Positions 35,991-46,870 of a stretch of DNA of 64,000 bases are shown here, piece by piece (position 1 is the stretch's first letter; the number at the start of each line of letters is the position of its first letter). Below the pieces are notes generated by a model. It saw only the letters and a program-made list of their open reading frames with translations, searched no databases and was not told the DNA's origin. The translations under genes and the position numbers were made by a program. Where the stretch lies: positions 1-64,000 of the forward strand of contig JNVV01000048.1 of the NCBI GenBank assembly GCA_000733355.1, read 5' to 3'. This DNA is from Falciphora oryzae. Its lineage: Eukaryota; Ascomycota; Sordariomycetes; Magnaporthales; Magnaporthaceae.

Positions 35991-37178
35991 CTAACCTCCC
36001 CCCGCGCCCCCCTCATCGTCCTCCTCTTCTAATGGGGCGTCCTCATTCATCTGGAAGAGGGTTTGTTGGAGCTTCTTCTTATTCGCCAGCCTCGTCGCAT
36101 TATCCTCCAGCTTCTGATACCAGACCCATGGCGTCACCTCTTTGCCGTCCTTATCCAGGAGGTAGCTTGGTACGGCTGGTGCGTCGCCATTTTCGTCGTA
36201 TGAGGCGGTTGTGGTCGTTTTTGCTGATGATATTGGTCCTGCCTTGTAACCATCTCCCCGGAGCCACTGGATGGGTATCATGTGCTCCTCTTCGACGTGA
36301 TGGGCAAGCTGGTCACCGCTGGGAAGGGAAGCCGCAGCAGGAGTGCCGGCGACAGACTTCTCGGCACAGGTCGCCCATCTGCAGCCCGTGCTTCCTCCGT
36401 GAACCTTGTGCACGTGAGCGCGTAATGTGGCCATGTTGTGAAGCTCAGCCCGACACCCGGACCATTCGCACCGGTAGGGCTCGAAGCGTGGCTTCAGCGA
36501 CAGGTATGTCTCCCGCGGAGTCGGCGGCGGCTTTTTCGGCGGCCTTCCCCGGGCCTTTGGCGGCCCCTTCATCGCTCCGGAGCCGGACCCTGGGGGCCTG
36601 CCGACTGGCCTACCAGCTGCCCGGTCAGCCCGGCCAGGTCCAGGCGGCCTTCCAGGCGGTCTTCCCGGAGGTCTACCCAGGCGGCTTCTGGGCTGGTAGT
36701 TGGGGTTCTCGCGCATCCTCCTCTGCACGTACAATAGCCTGGCGGCCTCTGACCTAGGGTTGTTGGTGGTTTCCGAGTAGGCCATGCCAGGCTTCCAGCC
36801 CTTGGGCCGGCCTCGCTTCTTCTGCGGCGTGAGCGATGTGGGCTCAGAGGTCGCGGCGACCACAGCGTTCTTGACAGCCGTCATCATGGCAGGAGGAAGT
36901 CCGCCGGAGGATTCTGCTTTCCTCTTTGAGCGCGGATAAACATCAGAGGCGACGACGCCGTTGGTGTGATGCCCCCCATCGTAGTCCCTCTTGCCGTGCC
37001 CAGAGGATCGGCTGACGACGTGTCCTTGGCGGGACGGCAACGGCCCGAGGACAATCTCGATACGACCGCCGTTTGGCGCATCAGAGCTGGCAACTCTCCT
37101 AGGGTCTACTGGCGTCCCATTCCGAGGAGTGCCAGCCGGGGACCCCGTCGGCCGTCCGTAAAACTGAAAGCCATCCAT
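35991..37178 (-). CDS. AT-hook and C2H2 zinc-finger DNA-binding protein
   Basis: A single-exon frame of 395 residues. Several AT-hook-like motifs are seen: KRGRPKG (about 121-127), an overlapping GRPPGRPPGRPPG series (about 168-180), VGRPPG (about 192-197) and RGRPPKK (about 210-216). The next part is a C2H2 pair: C237-x4-C242-x12-H255-x4-H260 (YRCEWSGCRAEL, HVHKVH), then C266-x4-C271 with distant His residues at about 293-299. The C-terminus has a conserved-looking WVWYQKLEDNATRLANKKKLQQ segment and an acidic/Gly tail. AT-hooks bind the minor groove of AT-rich DNA, so it is probably nuclear and a chromatin or transcription factor; targets cannot be told. It is divergent from the TMA46-like gene. 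Confidence 0.88.
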   Translation of the reverse strand: MDGFQFYGRPTGSPAGTPRNGTPVDPRRVASSDAPNGGRIEIVLGPLPSRQGHVVSRSSGHGKRDYDGGHHTNGVVASDVYPRSKRKAESSGGLPPAMMTAVKNAVVAATSEPTSLTPQKKRGRPKGWKPGMAYSETTNNPRSEAARLLYVQRRMRENPNYQPRSRLGRPPGRPPGRPPGPGRADRAAGRPVGRPPGSGSGAMKGPPKARGRPPKKPPPTPRETYLSLKPRFEPYRCEWSGCRAELHNMATLRAHVHKVHGGSTGCRWATCAEKSVAGTPAAASLPSGDQLAHHVEEEHMIPIQWLRGDGYKAGPISSAKTTTTASYDENGDAPAVPSYLLDKDGKEVTPWVWYQKLEDNATRLANKKKLQQTLFQMNEDAPLEEEDDEGGAGGG

Positions 37179-38102
37179 TCCAGCGCTACCTCGACAACAT
37201 GGTATTGTGCTGCTATCCTGCCCCAGGCTATCGGTTGTGTCGGGTTGTGAATCAGAGAGGGCTGAAACGCGTGCAGGCGCGTCGAGGCGTGAGGTGGCTG
37301 GGGTTTATAAAGTGAAAATTGGATGAGCAACGGAAGAAGAAGAAAGGGCAGAACCGGAAAAGCACTTGAGCCCCAGATTATCGACTGAATTTTTTTTTTT
37401 TCTTTTTTTATAGATTCCTAGGTTCCTGCATTTCGCTGTTGTGCTTGCAGGTGTTGCCCTCTCCATGATGAGGCAGAGATCAAATGTTGGGTCGTTGCCA
37501 TCGAGCCATCTTCAATCGAGACCGTGTGGGTCTCCAATCCGGGGTGTCGGGATCGTCGTAGCGCTCCCGAACATCGGTCCCACTTTTCCTCTCTTTCGGA
37601 GCATCGACAGCAGCCTGAGTTGAAATACGCGAGACTAAAGAAATTGGGCTTATGTCCCTCTCTTGCCACCATTTCCATTGGACACTGAATCTACTGAATC
37701 TACCTGAATCGTGACCTGGAATCTTCCACGGCGAAGCGGGATCTTGAGTATTTCTTGCACCGACCGGCCGACTCCGTCGTGTTGGCAAAGTCCGGCACGT
37801 GATGTGCTGAGCTAAGCTGGCGGGGCTAACCCGAGGGCGTTCCGTCATTTCTGCAGGCAGCCACCCACCTGTTCAGCCCACTAACGGCTCTCAAGAACGA
37901 CTCAAAGAAACCCACAGCTGGTACGCAAAACCGTTGAGCCAGCCTTATTCCATTTTTCTGCGACGGCCCCTCGAGACTCTGGGGGGAGAGACGGAAGGGG
38001 AGGAGGGCAGAGTACGCCTCCCAACGACATCTCGATCGAATTGGATCCCCTCGACACCAGATACCGAACCAGCAAACGCCCAAGGGCCCGAACACCGCTG
38101 CG
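37179..38102. promoter_or_regulatory. Divergent promoter region AT-hook gene / TMA46-like gene
   Basis: 924 bp between outward-facing starts. It contains a T-rich tract near 37390-37410. The last 100 bp before 38103 resemble a 5' UTR. Confidence 0.55.
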
Positions 38103-39237
38103 ATGCCTCCCAAGAAGAACGACAAAGGCGGGGGCAAGAAGCCCACTGCCGCCAAAATCGTCGATGACAAGACGTTTGGCATGAAGAACAAGAAGGGTGG
38201 TGCCGCCCAGAAGCAGATTGCCCAGCTGACCGCCCAAGCCAAATCGGGCGGCAATGCGGAACAGAAGCGCAAGGAGGCCGAGAAGGCCGCCCGCGAGCGC
38301 GAGAAGAAGGCGGCTGAGGATGCCAAGCGGGAGGCCGAGATGCTGCTCAACAAACCCGCTCAGATCCAGAAAGTCCCCTTCGGCGTCGACCCCAAGACGG
38401 TCATGTGCATATTCTTCAAGAAGGGCAACTGCGAGAAAGGCAAGAAGTGCAAGTTCTCGCACGACCCCGAAATGGAGCGCAAGACTGAGAAGCGCTCTCT
38501 CTACACCGACACCCGCGCCGAGGAGGAGGAGGGGAAGAAGGCTGAGACCTCGGCCGACTGGGACGAGGACAAGCTGCGGTCCGTTGTCCTGTCCAAGAAG
38601 GGCAACCAAAGGACCACAACCGACAAGGTCTGCAAGTTCTTTATCGATGCCATCGAAGACGGCAAATACGGCTGGTTCTGGATCTGCCCCAACGGAGGCG
38701 ATCAGTGCAAGTACAAGCACGCTCTGCCGCCAGGGTACGTCTGCTTTCTGTCATTGTTTCTCAGTTTCCTGCACCGACCAGCCATGACTAACACAGCAAC
38801 CTCGATAACCATGTAGATTCGTCCTCAAGACCAAGGAGGAAAGGGCGAGAGAAAAGGCTCTTATGGACAAGTCACCACTCAAAACCCTTACGCTCGAAGA
38901 GTTCCTGGAGTCGGAAAGACACAAGCTCACGGGTACCCTCACGCCAGTCACCCCCGAGTCCTTCGCCAAGTGGAAGAAGGAGCGGCTGGACAAAAAAGCG
39001 GCCGAGGAGCAGGCCCGGCAGGCCAAGGAGGCCACGGGTCGTGCGCTGTTCGAGAGTGGGAACTGGCGGACCGAAGAGGACCTGGATTCCGACGACGACG
39101 ACGACGACAACGACGCTTGGAACTTGGAAAAGATGCGTGCAGAGACCGAGGCGCTACGGCAGCAGAAAGAGGACGAGAGATTGGCGGCGACCGCGGGCGC
39201 CCCGCCGCAAGCCATCGAGACAGCACCAGATACTTGA
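38103..39237 (+). CDS. tma46: CCCH zinc-finger protein, TMA46 / DFRP1 (ZC3H15) type
   Basis: Exons 38103-38734 and 38817-39237 flank an 82-bp intron (GTACGT donor, TGACTAAC branch site, GTAG acceptor) and give 350 residues. The N-terminus is a Lys-rich helix (MPPKKNDKGGGKKP). The first CCCH finger is C102-x7-C110-x5-C116-x3-H120 (CIFFKKGNCEKGKKCKFSH). A second finger follows (VCKFF ... WFWICPNGGDQCKYKH). After the splice comes the DFRP region (LKTLTLEEFLESERHKL, TPVTPESFAKWKKER), which binds developmentally regulated GTPases. An acidic patch of Asp (DSDDDDDDND) and a charged helix end the protein. In yeast Tma46 associates with translating ribosomes and stabilises the Rbg1 GTPase. Cytoplasmic action in translation is expected by homology. 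Confidence 0.93.
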
Positions 39238-39713
39238 TAGGGCCTCTGCCAGAAACTATTCACCACAGGCTCCAAGGGCTCAAGCCCCCTTCGAGTCCTG
39301 CAGCTGAGCCGAGCCGAGCCGAGCAGCTCGAGCAACGGACGCGCGGGCGCGCAGGCGCGCTGGCCTCGAATCGAGGCCACCCGTGTCGAAGCCGCGCCCA
39401 CGCCCGGGCCGTTTCATGAGCGACGCTCAGTGTCTCGCACGTATATACTTCCAATTGGTTGGATTCACATGGTACTTGATACAGTCACATGAGACTACTC
39501 TCGAATGCTACAATACTTTTCGGGAAGTGATGTTGACGTTTCCTTCTCTGGCCAAGTATCCAACAAACCACTACGGGTCACGGCCTCGGGGTTCTCCTTG
39601 CGTTGTTTCCCATACTCTGAAGTCACGTCTCGACCCAGGGCCGTGCTGCCTCTTTCGAGAAATTTCGAGCTTTGGAGGCTTTGAAGTCAACCAACAGCGG
39701 CCTCTGTGACCGT
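39238..39713. other. Convergent intergenic spacer
   Basis: 476 bp between the converging TMA46-like and SDR genes. It contains small GAGCC and GCGCG repeats (39304-39362). No gene is seen. Confidence 0.5.
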
Positions 39714-40820
39714 CTAGAACTTCTCGACATACGGCCTCAGATCAACTTCCTGAGTGAAGGCGGACCGATGCTGGGTGTGGAGGTGCCAGTAGGTGTCGGC
39801 GATCTATCAATATTCCGGGCTTGGTCAGTACCGAGAGAGCATGGCAAAAGACCGGTGCGCAGGTAGGTAGTGATCTCACAGCATCAGGACTGATGAGTCC
39901 ATCTGGGGCGGCATCATTTGGCTTATACCCAATCTCTTTCAACTTTGGAGTGTCGATGGCCCCGTCGATTATGACGTGAGCGACGTGCACGCCCTGAGCA
40001 GGGGCAAGACAGCGAATTCAGTCAGCCATAGGCATAATTCCACGCACACATGTTTTTTTATAGACCTGATCGGATGGCCGGCCTGTGGCAGCGAACCAAG
40101 CTGTTGTCCAAAGGCTTGGTAGCACGTAGGCATTGGTCTATAAGGTACGCACCTTGGGGCCGAACTCGCGGGCCAACGACTGTGCCATGGCCCGCTTGGC
40201 AAACTTGCCGGCGGCGAAGGTGCCGAAGCGGCTGGACCCCCTGACGCTCGCGGTGGCGCCGGTGACCAGGAGCGTCGGCGGGTGAGGCGAGTCGTCGACG
40301 GAGTCGAGCAGGAGCGGGAGCGCGTTCTGAGCAAAGTTGAAGAAGCCTCCTCTGCCGTGTTCGGGCCGTGGGATGGACTTGGTCAGCATAATCATCTTGC
40401 CTGGAGCGGAAAGGACAAAAAGGAGGGAGAGAGAAAGTAGGAGAAAGAACAGGAGCTCTCCACTCACGCATTCCCAGTCAGCGACGCATTCAGCTCCTCG
40501 CTGGTGACCTCGAGGAACGGCTTGATGGCGAAGCCCGCGCCGACGTTGAAGACGGCGGCCGCCAGCTTCCAGTCGGAGCCCCACTGCTTGCGGATCGAGT
40601 CGAAGGCGCGCCTGACGGACGCCGGGTCCGACGTGTCGGCGCTGATGCCCACGGCCTCGCCGCCCGCGCCCCGGATCTCGCGCACCAGGTCGCCGTAGCT
40701 CTCGCTGCTGCGCGCTAGCAGCGCCACGGGGTACGCCTTGGCGAACCGCAGCGCCGTCGCGCGGCCCGTGCCGGGGCCGACGCCTGCGATGACGGCGAAG
40801 AAGGTTTTTGGGGAGGCCAT
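39714..40820 (-). CDS. Short-chain dehydrogenase/reductase family protein
   Basis: Four exons, 40820-40468, 40351-40153, 39993-39880 and 39803-39714 (introns 116, 159 and 76 bp), give 251 residues, the usual SDR length. The Rossmann fold opens with G13-x3-G17-x-G19 (AGVGPGTGR), followed by the ARSSE and DTSD segments typical for NADP(H)-type cofactor contacts, and VGAG in place of NNAG. The active-site region reads GATAS then FAAGK: the Lys is kept (K167) but the catalytic Tyr position is Phe (F163). The next part (LAREFGPKGVHVAHVIIDG) is characteristic of a branch of the family whose bacterial relatives, as I recall them, share this change. Substrate unknown; it may be catalytically altered. 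The first splice was chosen because it restores the conserved NxxGxFNFAQN-like helix. Confidence 0.88.
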
Positions 40821-41711
40821 TTTTTGTTTTGCTTCTTTGTTTTTGCTTTATCTGTGCTGTAAGTTGCTTGACTTGACTTATTTCGTGGAAAGATGGAGTA
40901 CTTCTAGGGACAGTATAGGTCAAGCGGCTTTCATTCAAGGTTGATGGATGTGAAAGCTCCGGGAGTGACTTGACCAAGACTCTTTCGATGTTACAACCAG
41001 CAGACTCGACTTATATGCTTGAACGGTCTCACTGGGTTTGAAATCAAAACATGTAGATACGCCGTTGGGGTTCGAGGTGTATAGGTGACGACTAATCGAC
41101 CAAAGGCAATATCAGGCACGCCATACCCCGAGATTTGTCACCAAAGATGTCGCGATGATGCCCAAAGCCCGCGCATTCTTGGAGACTGCTTACGTATCCA
41201 CCGCATCCTCTCCATGTGATTGGGTTTACTCCAACTCCTCCTTTTCCTGTTCTTTGCTTCTCCTTCCATGTTTCTCCTGCATTTCCCTGATGCGCCAGAG
41301 ACATCCGGGAAAAAGCAAGCCAGCAGCTAACACAACACGCCTCTGGAATTCTTCGCCGTACCTCTGAATAAGAAAAAGAAGGTTTCTCATTACCACCTTG
41401 TCAAACAACATAAACTCCATTTTTGTGATCGCAACCAGAGGCCATCGGCACCAAACGGGGACGACCTCTGAAGACGGATGACCTGCTAAATGACGTCGAC
41501 AAGTGAAGCAAGCATGTCCCCTGAACCAACCAAACGCGCGAAAATGACCCCAATTCCCTTAAAACGCCGGATATTCTAAACCACGGTGGTGTCAAAAGCA
41601 GATTGTTTTTACAGCAAGAGTTGCGCCCCGGGATTTTGAATGTGCAGAGAAACAGGAAAGAAAAGGAAAGAAGAGAAAACATGAGCATGATTTCCAGACC
41701 CGTCAGCGAAA
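40821..41711. other. Intergenic stretch upstream of the SDR gene
   Basis: 891 bp with the SDR promoter and the NOP58 3' UTR. No gene is supported. Confidence 0.5.
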
Positions 41712-43818
41712 TCATGAGCTGCTGTGCTTCTTCTTCTTCTTCTTGGGCTTCTCCTCGTCGTCATCGCGCTTCCTCTTCTCGCCGCCCGTGGCAGAGGCAG
41801 CATCCAGCGACTTGCGCATCTTCTTGAGCTCTTTCTTGCTGTGCACGACAGGCATGCCGCTTGCGTCAAGCTCCACGTCTCCGCGCTCGTACTTCCTCTT
41901 GAACTTAGACACGGATATGCCGGCCTGCTCTGCGAGGCGCTCAAAGTCTTCTTCGCTGAGCTCGCCGGCCTTGCTCGGCTTGCTGGGGGTGGCTGATGCG
42001 TGAAAAGGAGCCATGTTAGCACAATCCTCCGCAGAATTCGTGTATGTGAATAGGAGATAAGTACCATCGGCGGCCTTGGTGGGTGCATCGTCCATCTCCT
42101 CGTCCGACGCGTCCGCACCGTTCTCCATGTCCTCATCTTCGGGAGTCGCCTCCTTCTTAGACTTCTTCTTCTCCTTCTTGTCCTTCTTCTTATCCTTCTT
42201 AGACTCCTTAGCCGGAGCCTCGGCCTCTGCCAGCTCGTTACCGGCAAGACCGTCGGCATCGGCGTTGTATTTCCTGGCCTCCTTAACATCCCACTTGCTC
42301 GGGGCAGGCGCGGCGTTGCCGTTAGGGCCGACAGCGATGCCCTTGGCCAGAATGGGCTTGCCCTCAAGCCTCCTGAGGCTGTTCTCGATCTTGGCCCTCT
42401 GCGCCGCTCCAAAGACGGCGCGAGCCTCCTCATCGGCCTCCTCGCCGTCCTTGTACTCGGTCAAAGCGTCGGCACGGACTCCCAGGGCGGCCTTGGCGGC
42501 GAGCTGACGGGCGATCTTGCCCTTGTTCTTGCCCGTTGCCTGACCGACTAGCGAGGCGTGGTAGATGAGACCGTACTTGGGCGTGGCGTGCTTGGTCTTG
42601 AGGGCACGGAACAGCGCCTTCTCGGCACCGAGAATCTGGATGGTTGAACCAGGGTTCTTGGCCAGGTTCATCAGGGAACCGGCGTGGGCGATGAGGCGGG
42701 CACCGACCAGGTAGCCGACAAGCTCAGTCAGGCTCGGCGCGATGGCGCGCATCCTGGCCTCGAGGTACGCCGAGAGCTGGGCACGGTACTCGCTATACGA
42801 GACAACCTGGTCCGCAAGCAGCGTAATGTTCTCCAGATCCTCCTCGCTGATCTCAGTGCCCATACTGAGGTCGGCGGCGGCCTTGACGGCAGCCTCGATC
42901 TCCTCAGGCAGAACCTCAGACAGGTCGGCCTTGGGGGCGTTGGAGCGCAGGCCCATCTTCTGGATGACCTTGGCGTAGGCCATGTTGTCGTTGAGGATCT
43001 TGCCGAGCTCGGGGAAGTGCCAGCCGTACCACTCCTTGACGCGCATGGCGTACGTGTTCAGCTCCTTGTCGAGGTCGTCCAGCAGGCTGATGGCCTGGAT
43101 GATCATAACATCGACCTTGTCGGCTGAGAACCTGAGCTTGTGGCGGGAGAGCGAGTGGGACAGACCGAGCGACATGGTCTTGAAGTTCTCGGGGAGGATG
43201 CCGGGGATGAGCTCGGACAGGTGCGTTCGAATACCGCGGTACAGGTCCGTGGTCGCGGAGCCGGACGCGAGGGTGGTGATGTTGGCGAAGCCGGGCAGCC
43301 TCTGCAGCGCAACACCGATGTTCTTGTCGGCCACGGCGAGCGAGACCTTCTTCTCGTCCTTGATCGACTCCATCAGGCCCGCCAGCATGGGCGGCACCTT
43401 GCCATCGAGCAGGGCGCCGATCTCCCCCACCGCCGCGCTGGCGCTCTCCCACTTGACGAACTCCTTCAACTTCAACCTGTGCGCGCCCACGTCAGAACCG
43501 GCCCAGCTGGCGTCGAAGAGCCGGCGCCAGGGTGGCGCACTGGATTGCAGCACTACTTACTCGTGGTTGATCTTCTCGGCTGTGTCTAGCCTGGACTCGA
43601 CGTCGCCATCTAGGAGCTTCTTGTCCTTGGCCTTGAAAAGACCGTAGCTGTTGTTGGGTGTTAGTCAATTGTTCTTTAAACCGTTTGCACCCTAAGATCG
43701 AGCTCTTCAACCGCGTCCCCCAGAGAAGGCTGGATCGTGGCGTGCGCGCAGGCACGCGATTGTGTCTCGTCCGGGGCACTCACCCAGCGCTAGTCTCGGC
43801 AAGAATGAAGAGAGGCAT
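41712..43818 (-). CDS. nop58: Box C/D snoRNP core protein NOP58
   Basis: Four exons, 43818-43784, 43647-43561, 43476-42065 and 41992-41712, give 604 residues; introns are 136, 84 and 72 bp. The last intron is a multiple of three without a stop codon, but it has a good donor (GTACTT), branch site (TGCTAAC) and CAG acceptor, and its removal joins KAADA to TPSKPSK. The protein starts [16 protein letters not shown] (NOP5 N-terminal domain). NOSIC/Nop core motifs follow ([58 protein letters not shown] and [16 protein letters not shown]), then a Lys/Glu/Asp-rich tail ending in a run of Lys. NOP58 scaffolds box C/D snoRNPs for rRNA 2'-O-methylation and processing in the nucleolus. NOP58 and not NOP56 is indicated by the [12 protein letters not shown] signature. 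Divergent from VMA6. Confidence 0.95.
41993..42064 (-). other. Stop-free 72-bp (3n) intron in NOP58
   Basis: The intron keeps the frame open if retained and would insert 24 non-conserved residues. Splice signals and branch site are canonical. Confidence 0.8.
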
Positions 43819-44249
43819 TTTGGCGGGTTTGACTCTCCTCGACACCTTGCCTGTGTCTGTGTGGCGGCGATGTGTCGGAGTTGCTCGTCGTGAAAGGAAA
43901 AAGATTTACGGGAAAAATACAATCGCCGACTTTTTCAGATTTTTTTTTCTTCTCCTGGAGCTTTCACTTTTTTTTTTTCCTCTCCAAAAGCTTTTCCAAT
44001 GCAGGTGGGGCTGATGCAAGCTCGGCCGCTAGTCCCAATGCAGAATAGTGGGGGTACCGATTCCGAACACCGCCCGATGGAGCCTCGATTCCAGGGCGGC
44101 CGACTCTGAGCGTTCCCTGCCGACAAACGACATCGCCCCGAACCACTGCCGCCGCCGCTGCCTCCGACCCCCATACTGCAGCTACCTCCCCAGAACCCAT
44201 CCGCCGTGGTCAGCCGAGTCTAGCCGTGTTGCTTCTGCTCAATTTCAAG
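43819..44249. promoter_or_regulatory. Divergent promoter region NOP58 / VMA6
   Basis: 431 bp between outward-facing start codons of two housekeeping genes. T-rich tracts (about 43938-43980) lie in the centre. Confidence 0.65.
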
Positions 44250-45490
44250 ATGGAGGGTCTTCTTTTCAACGTAAATAATGGGTAGGCAAGCTCCAATCAC
44301 GCGGTAGTGGCCGACACGCAAGCTGACTTCCTGCCTCTGCTGAAGCTACATAGAGGGCATCGTCCGGGGCTACCGGAATGGCCTCCTCACATCATCCAAC
44401 TACGCCAACATGACACAATGCGACACGGTGGATGGTCAGTCTGCCGCCCAGTACCCCGACATTTCGTTTCCGCATTGCCTTGACTGACACGCAAGTCGCG
44501 ACGACAGATCTCAAGCTCCAGCTTGGCCCCGCGTACGGCGACTTCCTGGGCTCGCTGCCCCCTAACCCGTCAACATCGGCGCTAGCGTCCAAGACGACGG
44601 AGAAGCTGGTGTCCGAGTTCAAGTACGTGCGCGCCAACGCCATCGGCGCGCTGGCCCAGTTCATGGACTACCTTACCTACGGCTACATGATCGACAACGT
44701 GGCGCTCCTGATCACGGGCACGCTGCACGAGCGCGACACGCGCGAGCTGCTGGAGCGCTGCCACCCGCTGGGCTGGTTCGAGACCATGCCCGTGCTGTGC
44801 GTCGCCACCAACATCGAGGAGCTCTACAACAGCGTCCTGATCGAGACGCCCCTGGCCCCCTACTTCAAGGGCAGCCTGAGCCACCAGGACCTGGACGAGC
44901 TCAACATCGAGATCGTCCGCAACACGCTCTACAAGAACTACCTCGAGGACTTCTACAACTTTGTCAACTCGCACCCGGAAATGGCCGGCACCCCGACCGC
45001 CGAGGTCATGTCCGAGATCCTCGAGTTCGAGGCCGACCGCCGCGCCATCAACATCACCCTCAACTCGTTCGGCACCGAGCTCAACAAGGGAGACCGCAAG
45101 AAGCTCTACCCATCCTTTGGCCGCCTGTACCCGGAGGGCACCCTGATGCTGTCGCGCGCCGACGACTTCGAGGGCGTCCGCCTGGCCGTCGACGGCGTCC
45201 CCGACTACAAGACCTTCTTCGACGCTGCGGGCCTCGGCGGGGGGCCGGCCGGCCCCGGTAACATGGGCGGCGGCACGGCCGGCGGATCCGAGGGCAAGAG
45301 CCTCGAGGACATGTTCTACCAGAAGGAGATGGAGATCTCCAAGAGCGCCTTCACGCGCCAGTTCACCTTCGCCATTGTGTACGCCTGGGTCAAGCTGAGA
45401 GAGCAGGAGATCCGCAACATCACGTGGATCGCAGAGTGCATCGCGCAGAACCAGAAGGAGCGCATCGGAAATTACATCAGTGTATTCTGA
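44250..45490 (+). CDS. vma-6: V-type ATPase V0 subunit d (VMA6)
   Basis: Three exons, 44250-44281, 44346-44434 and 44508-45490 (introns 64 and 73 bp), give 367 residues, near the 345-365 usual for the family. The tiny first exon encodes [11 protein letters not shown], and the splice gives [20 protein letters not shown], the conserved N-terminus. Later landmarks are [31 protein letters not shown] ([19 protein letters not shown]), [18 protein letters not shown] and the C-terminal [12 protein letters not shown]. Subunit d is a peripheral protein on the cytosolic face of the V0 rotor ring and couples it to the central stalk of the proton pump in the vacuolar membrane. A Gly-rich insert ([17 protein letters not shown]) at about residues 290-310 lengthens it slightly. 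It converges on the uS15m gene. Confidence 0.97.
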
Positions 45491-45934
45491 TCAAGACCCA
45501 GTTTGCTGTTTAGGTTTGGTTGGCTTTTGCTTCTGCTTTGTTTAGTTAGTAACTGTGTCTGTCCTTTTGGTGTCATTTTGTTTCCGCGCGGCAAGTCTCT
45601 TGGTTTCTTTTAGTTTGGCTCTTTTTCTTGCCTCTTCTTGTGTTTGGGGTAAAAGATAATACCAGAGGCCTTTGCCAACACACCCCTCATCGTGTTGGTG
45701 TGTGGCTGGTCTGCAGATCATGGAACGGCGCAACTTGGGGGCAGCAAAGCAGGGAGGGAGATCGATGTACTTGATCTTGCCAAGGCTGCATGTATTTTAC
45801 ATAGCAAAATTACACATCTATATCACAGCCCCTTTTACCCCGCGTCGACAGCGAGAGCTTGGGATGTGATCATGTCGACTCCCAACTTGGGAACCCTGGG
45901 GGAGGCGTACATACAAAACTTATGATCAGATCCA
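45491..45934. other. Convergent intergenic spacer
   Basis: 444 bp between the VMA6 and uS15m stop codons, presumably both 3' UTRs. No gene is seen. Confidence 0.6.
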
Positions 45935-46870
45935 TCATTCGATGGCGATCTGGTCTTTCCAGGTCGCTGGGCTCAGCCCAAGCTTCTCAAGCATGTGAGT
46001 CCACCTCTCGCTCCCGCGCTCCTTCCTCTCCATGTACTTGAGGAGCTTTTGCCGCCTGTGGATCAGCAACCTCAGGTTTCGCTTGTTGGCCTTGTCGCCG
46101 TTGCCGTGCTTGCCCTCGTACATGCGGGCGAGGACGCGGATCTTGGCCGTGAGGATTGCGATCTGGACCTCGGACGAGCCCGTGTCGGGCCCCGCGCGGG
46201 GGACCGGCTTGAGGGGCGTGACGCCGACGGGCACCGGCTTGGGCCTCAGGAACTTGTCCGTGGCGTGGCGGCCAAAGGTCTCGACGCAGCGGCGGATGTT
46301 TGCGTGCCTGCGGTCCTCGGAGCTCGCGTTCTCGAGCGCCGTGATGCGCCGCAGCGCCAGCGCCGCCTTCTCGTGCTGCGCCTCGTGCAGGCGCTCGTTC
46401 TCCCGGCGCATCGCCTCGCTCTCGTTGGCGTTGGGCACGGGCCTGGTCAGGTGGTACGAGTCCTCGAGCGCCCGCTCCAGCTCCTCCCTGGTGAGCTGGT
46501 AGTTGAGCAGGTGCGGCGACGTCGGCAGCGGCTGGGGCTCCGCGTCGACCAGGTTGCCGTCCTTGTCGCGCGCCGCCACCCTCGACATGGCCTCCTGGCC
46601 AGCCGAGTCGAAGGACTCGACGAACGGCGTCGGGATGCCGTGGACGGGGCTGCCCCATTCCTTGTCGCGTATCGTGCGGAGCTCGGCCTGCCGCTGCTTG
46701 TTCTTTGCTATCCTCTGCTGCGACTGTTCCCACCAGTACGGGTCTATCTTGGCTTTCCGTTTCTTCTCCTTCATAGACAGGTTGGCCGTCTGCACCAGCG
46801 GCTGAAGGCTAGCCGCCGCAGCCGGTGTTGGCCTTGCCGCGGGCCGCAGGCATACTGTTCGGCGGGGCAT
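45935..46870 (-). CDS. mrps28: Mitochondrial small-subunit ribosomal protein uS15m (MRPS28)
   Basis: A single exon of 311 residues from the ATG at 46870. The frame is open further upstream to 46924, but the chosen start gives a presequence-like N-terminus (MPRRTVCLRPAARPTPAAAA) rich in Arg/Ala and poor in acid. The ribosomal S15 domain occupies about residues 205-300: RHATDKFLRPKP, GSSEVQIAILTAKI, NRLNRLLIHRRQ-like RNLRLLIHRRQKLLKYMERK. The preceding part is a charged helical extension with many Arg/Glu, usual for fungal versions. It belongs to the mitoribosome small subunit, where S15 helps organise the central domain of the rRNA. It shares a divergent promoter region with the cytosolic ribosomal gene RPS0. 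Confidence 0.94.
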   Translation of the reverse strand: MPRRTVCLRPAARPTPAAAASLQPLVQTANLSMKEKKRKAKIDPYWWEQSQQRIAKNKQRQAELRTIRDKEWGSPVHGIPTPFVESFDSAGQEAMSRVAARDKDGNLVDAEPQPLPTSPHLLNYQLTREELERALEDSYHLTRPVPNANESEAMRRENERLHEAQHEKAALALRRITALENASSEDRRHANIRRCVETFGRHATDKFLRPKPVPVGVTPLKPVPRAGPDTGSSEVQIAILTAKIRVLARMYEGKHGNGDKANKRNLRLLIHRRQKLLKYMERKERGSERWTHMLEKLGLSPATWKDQIAIE

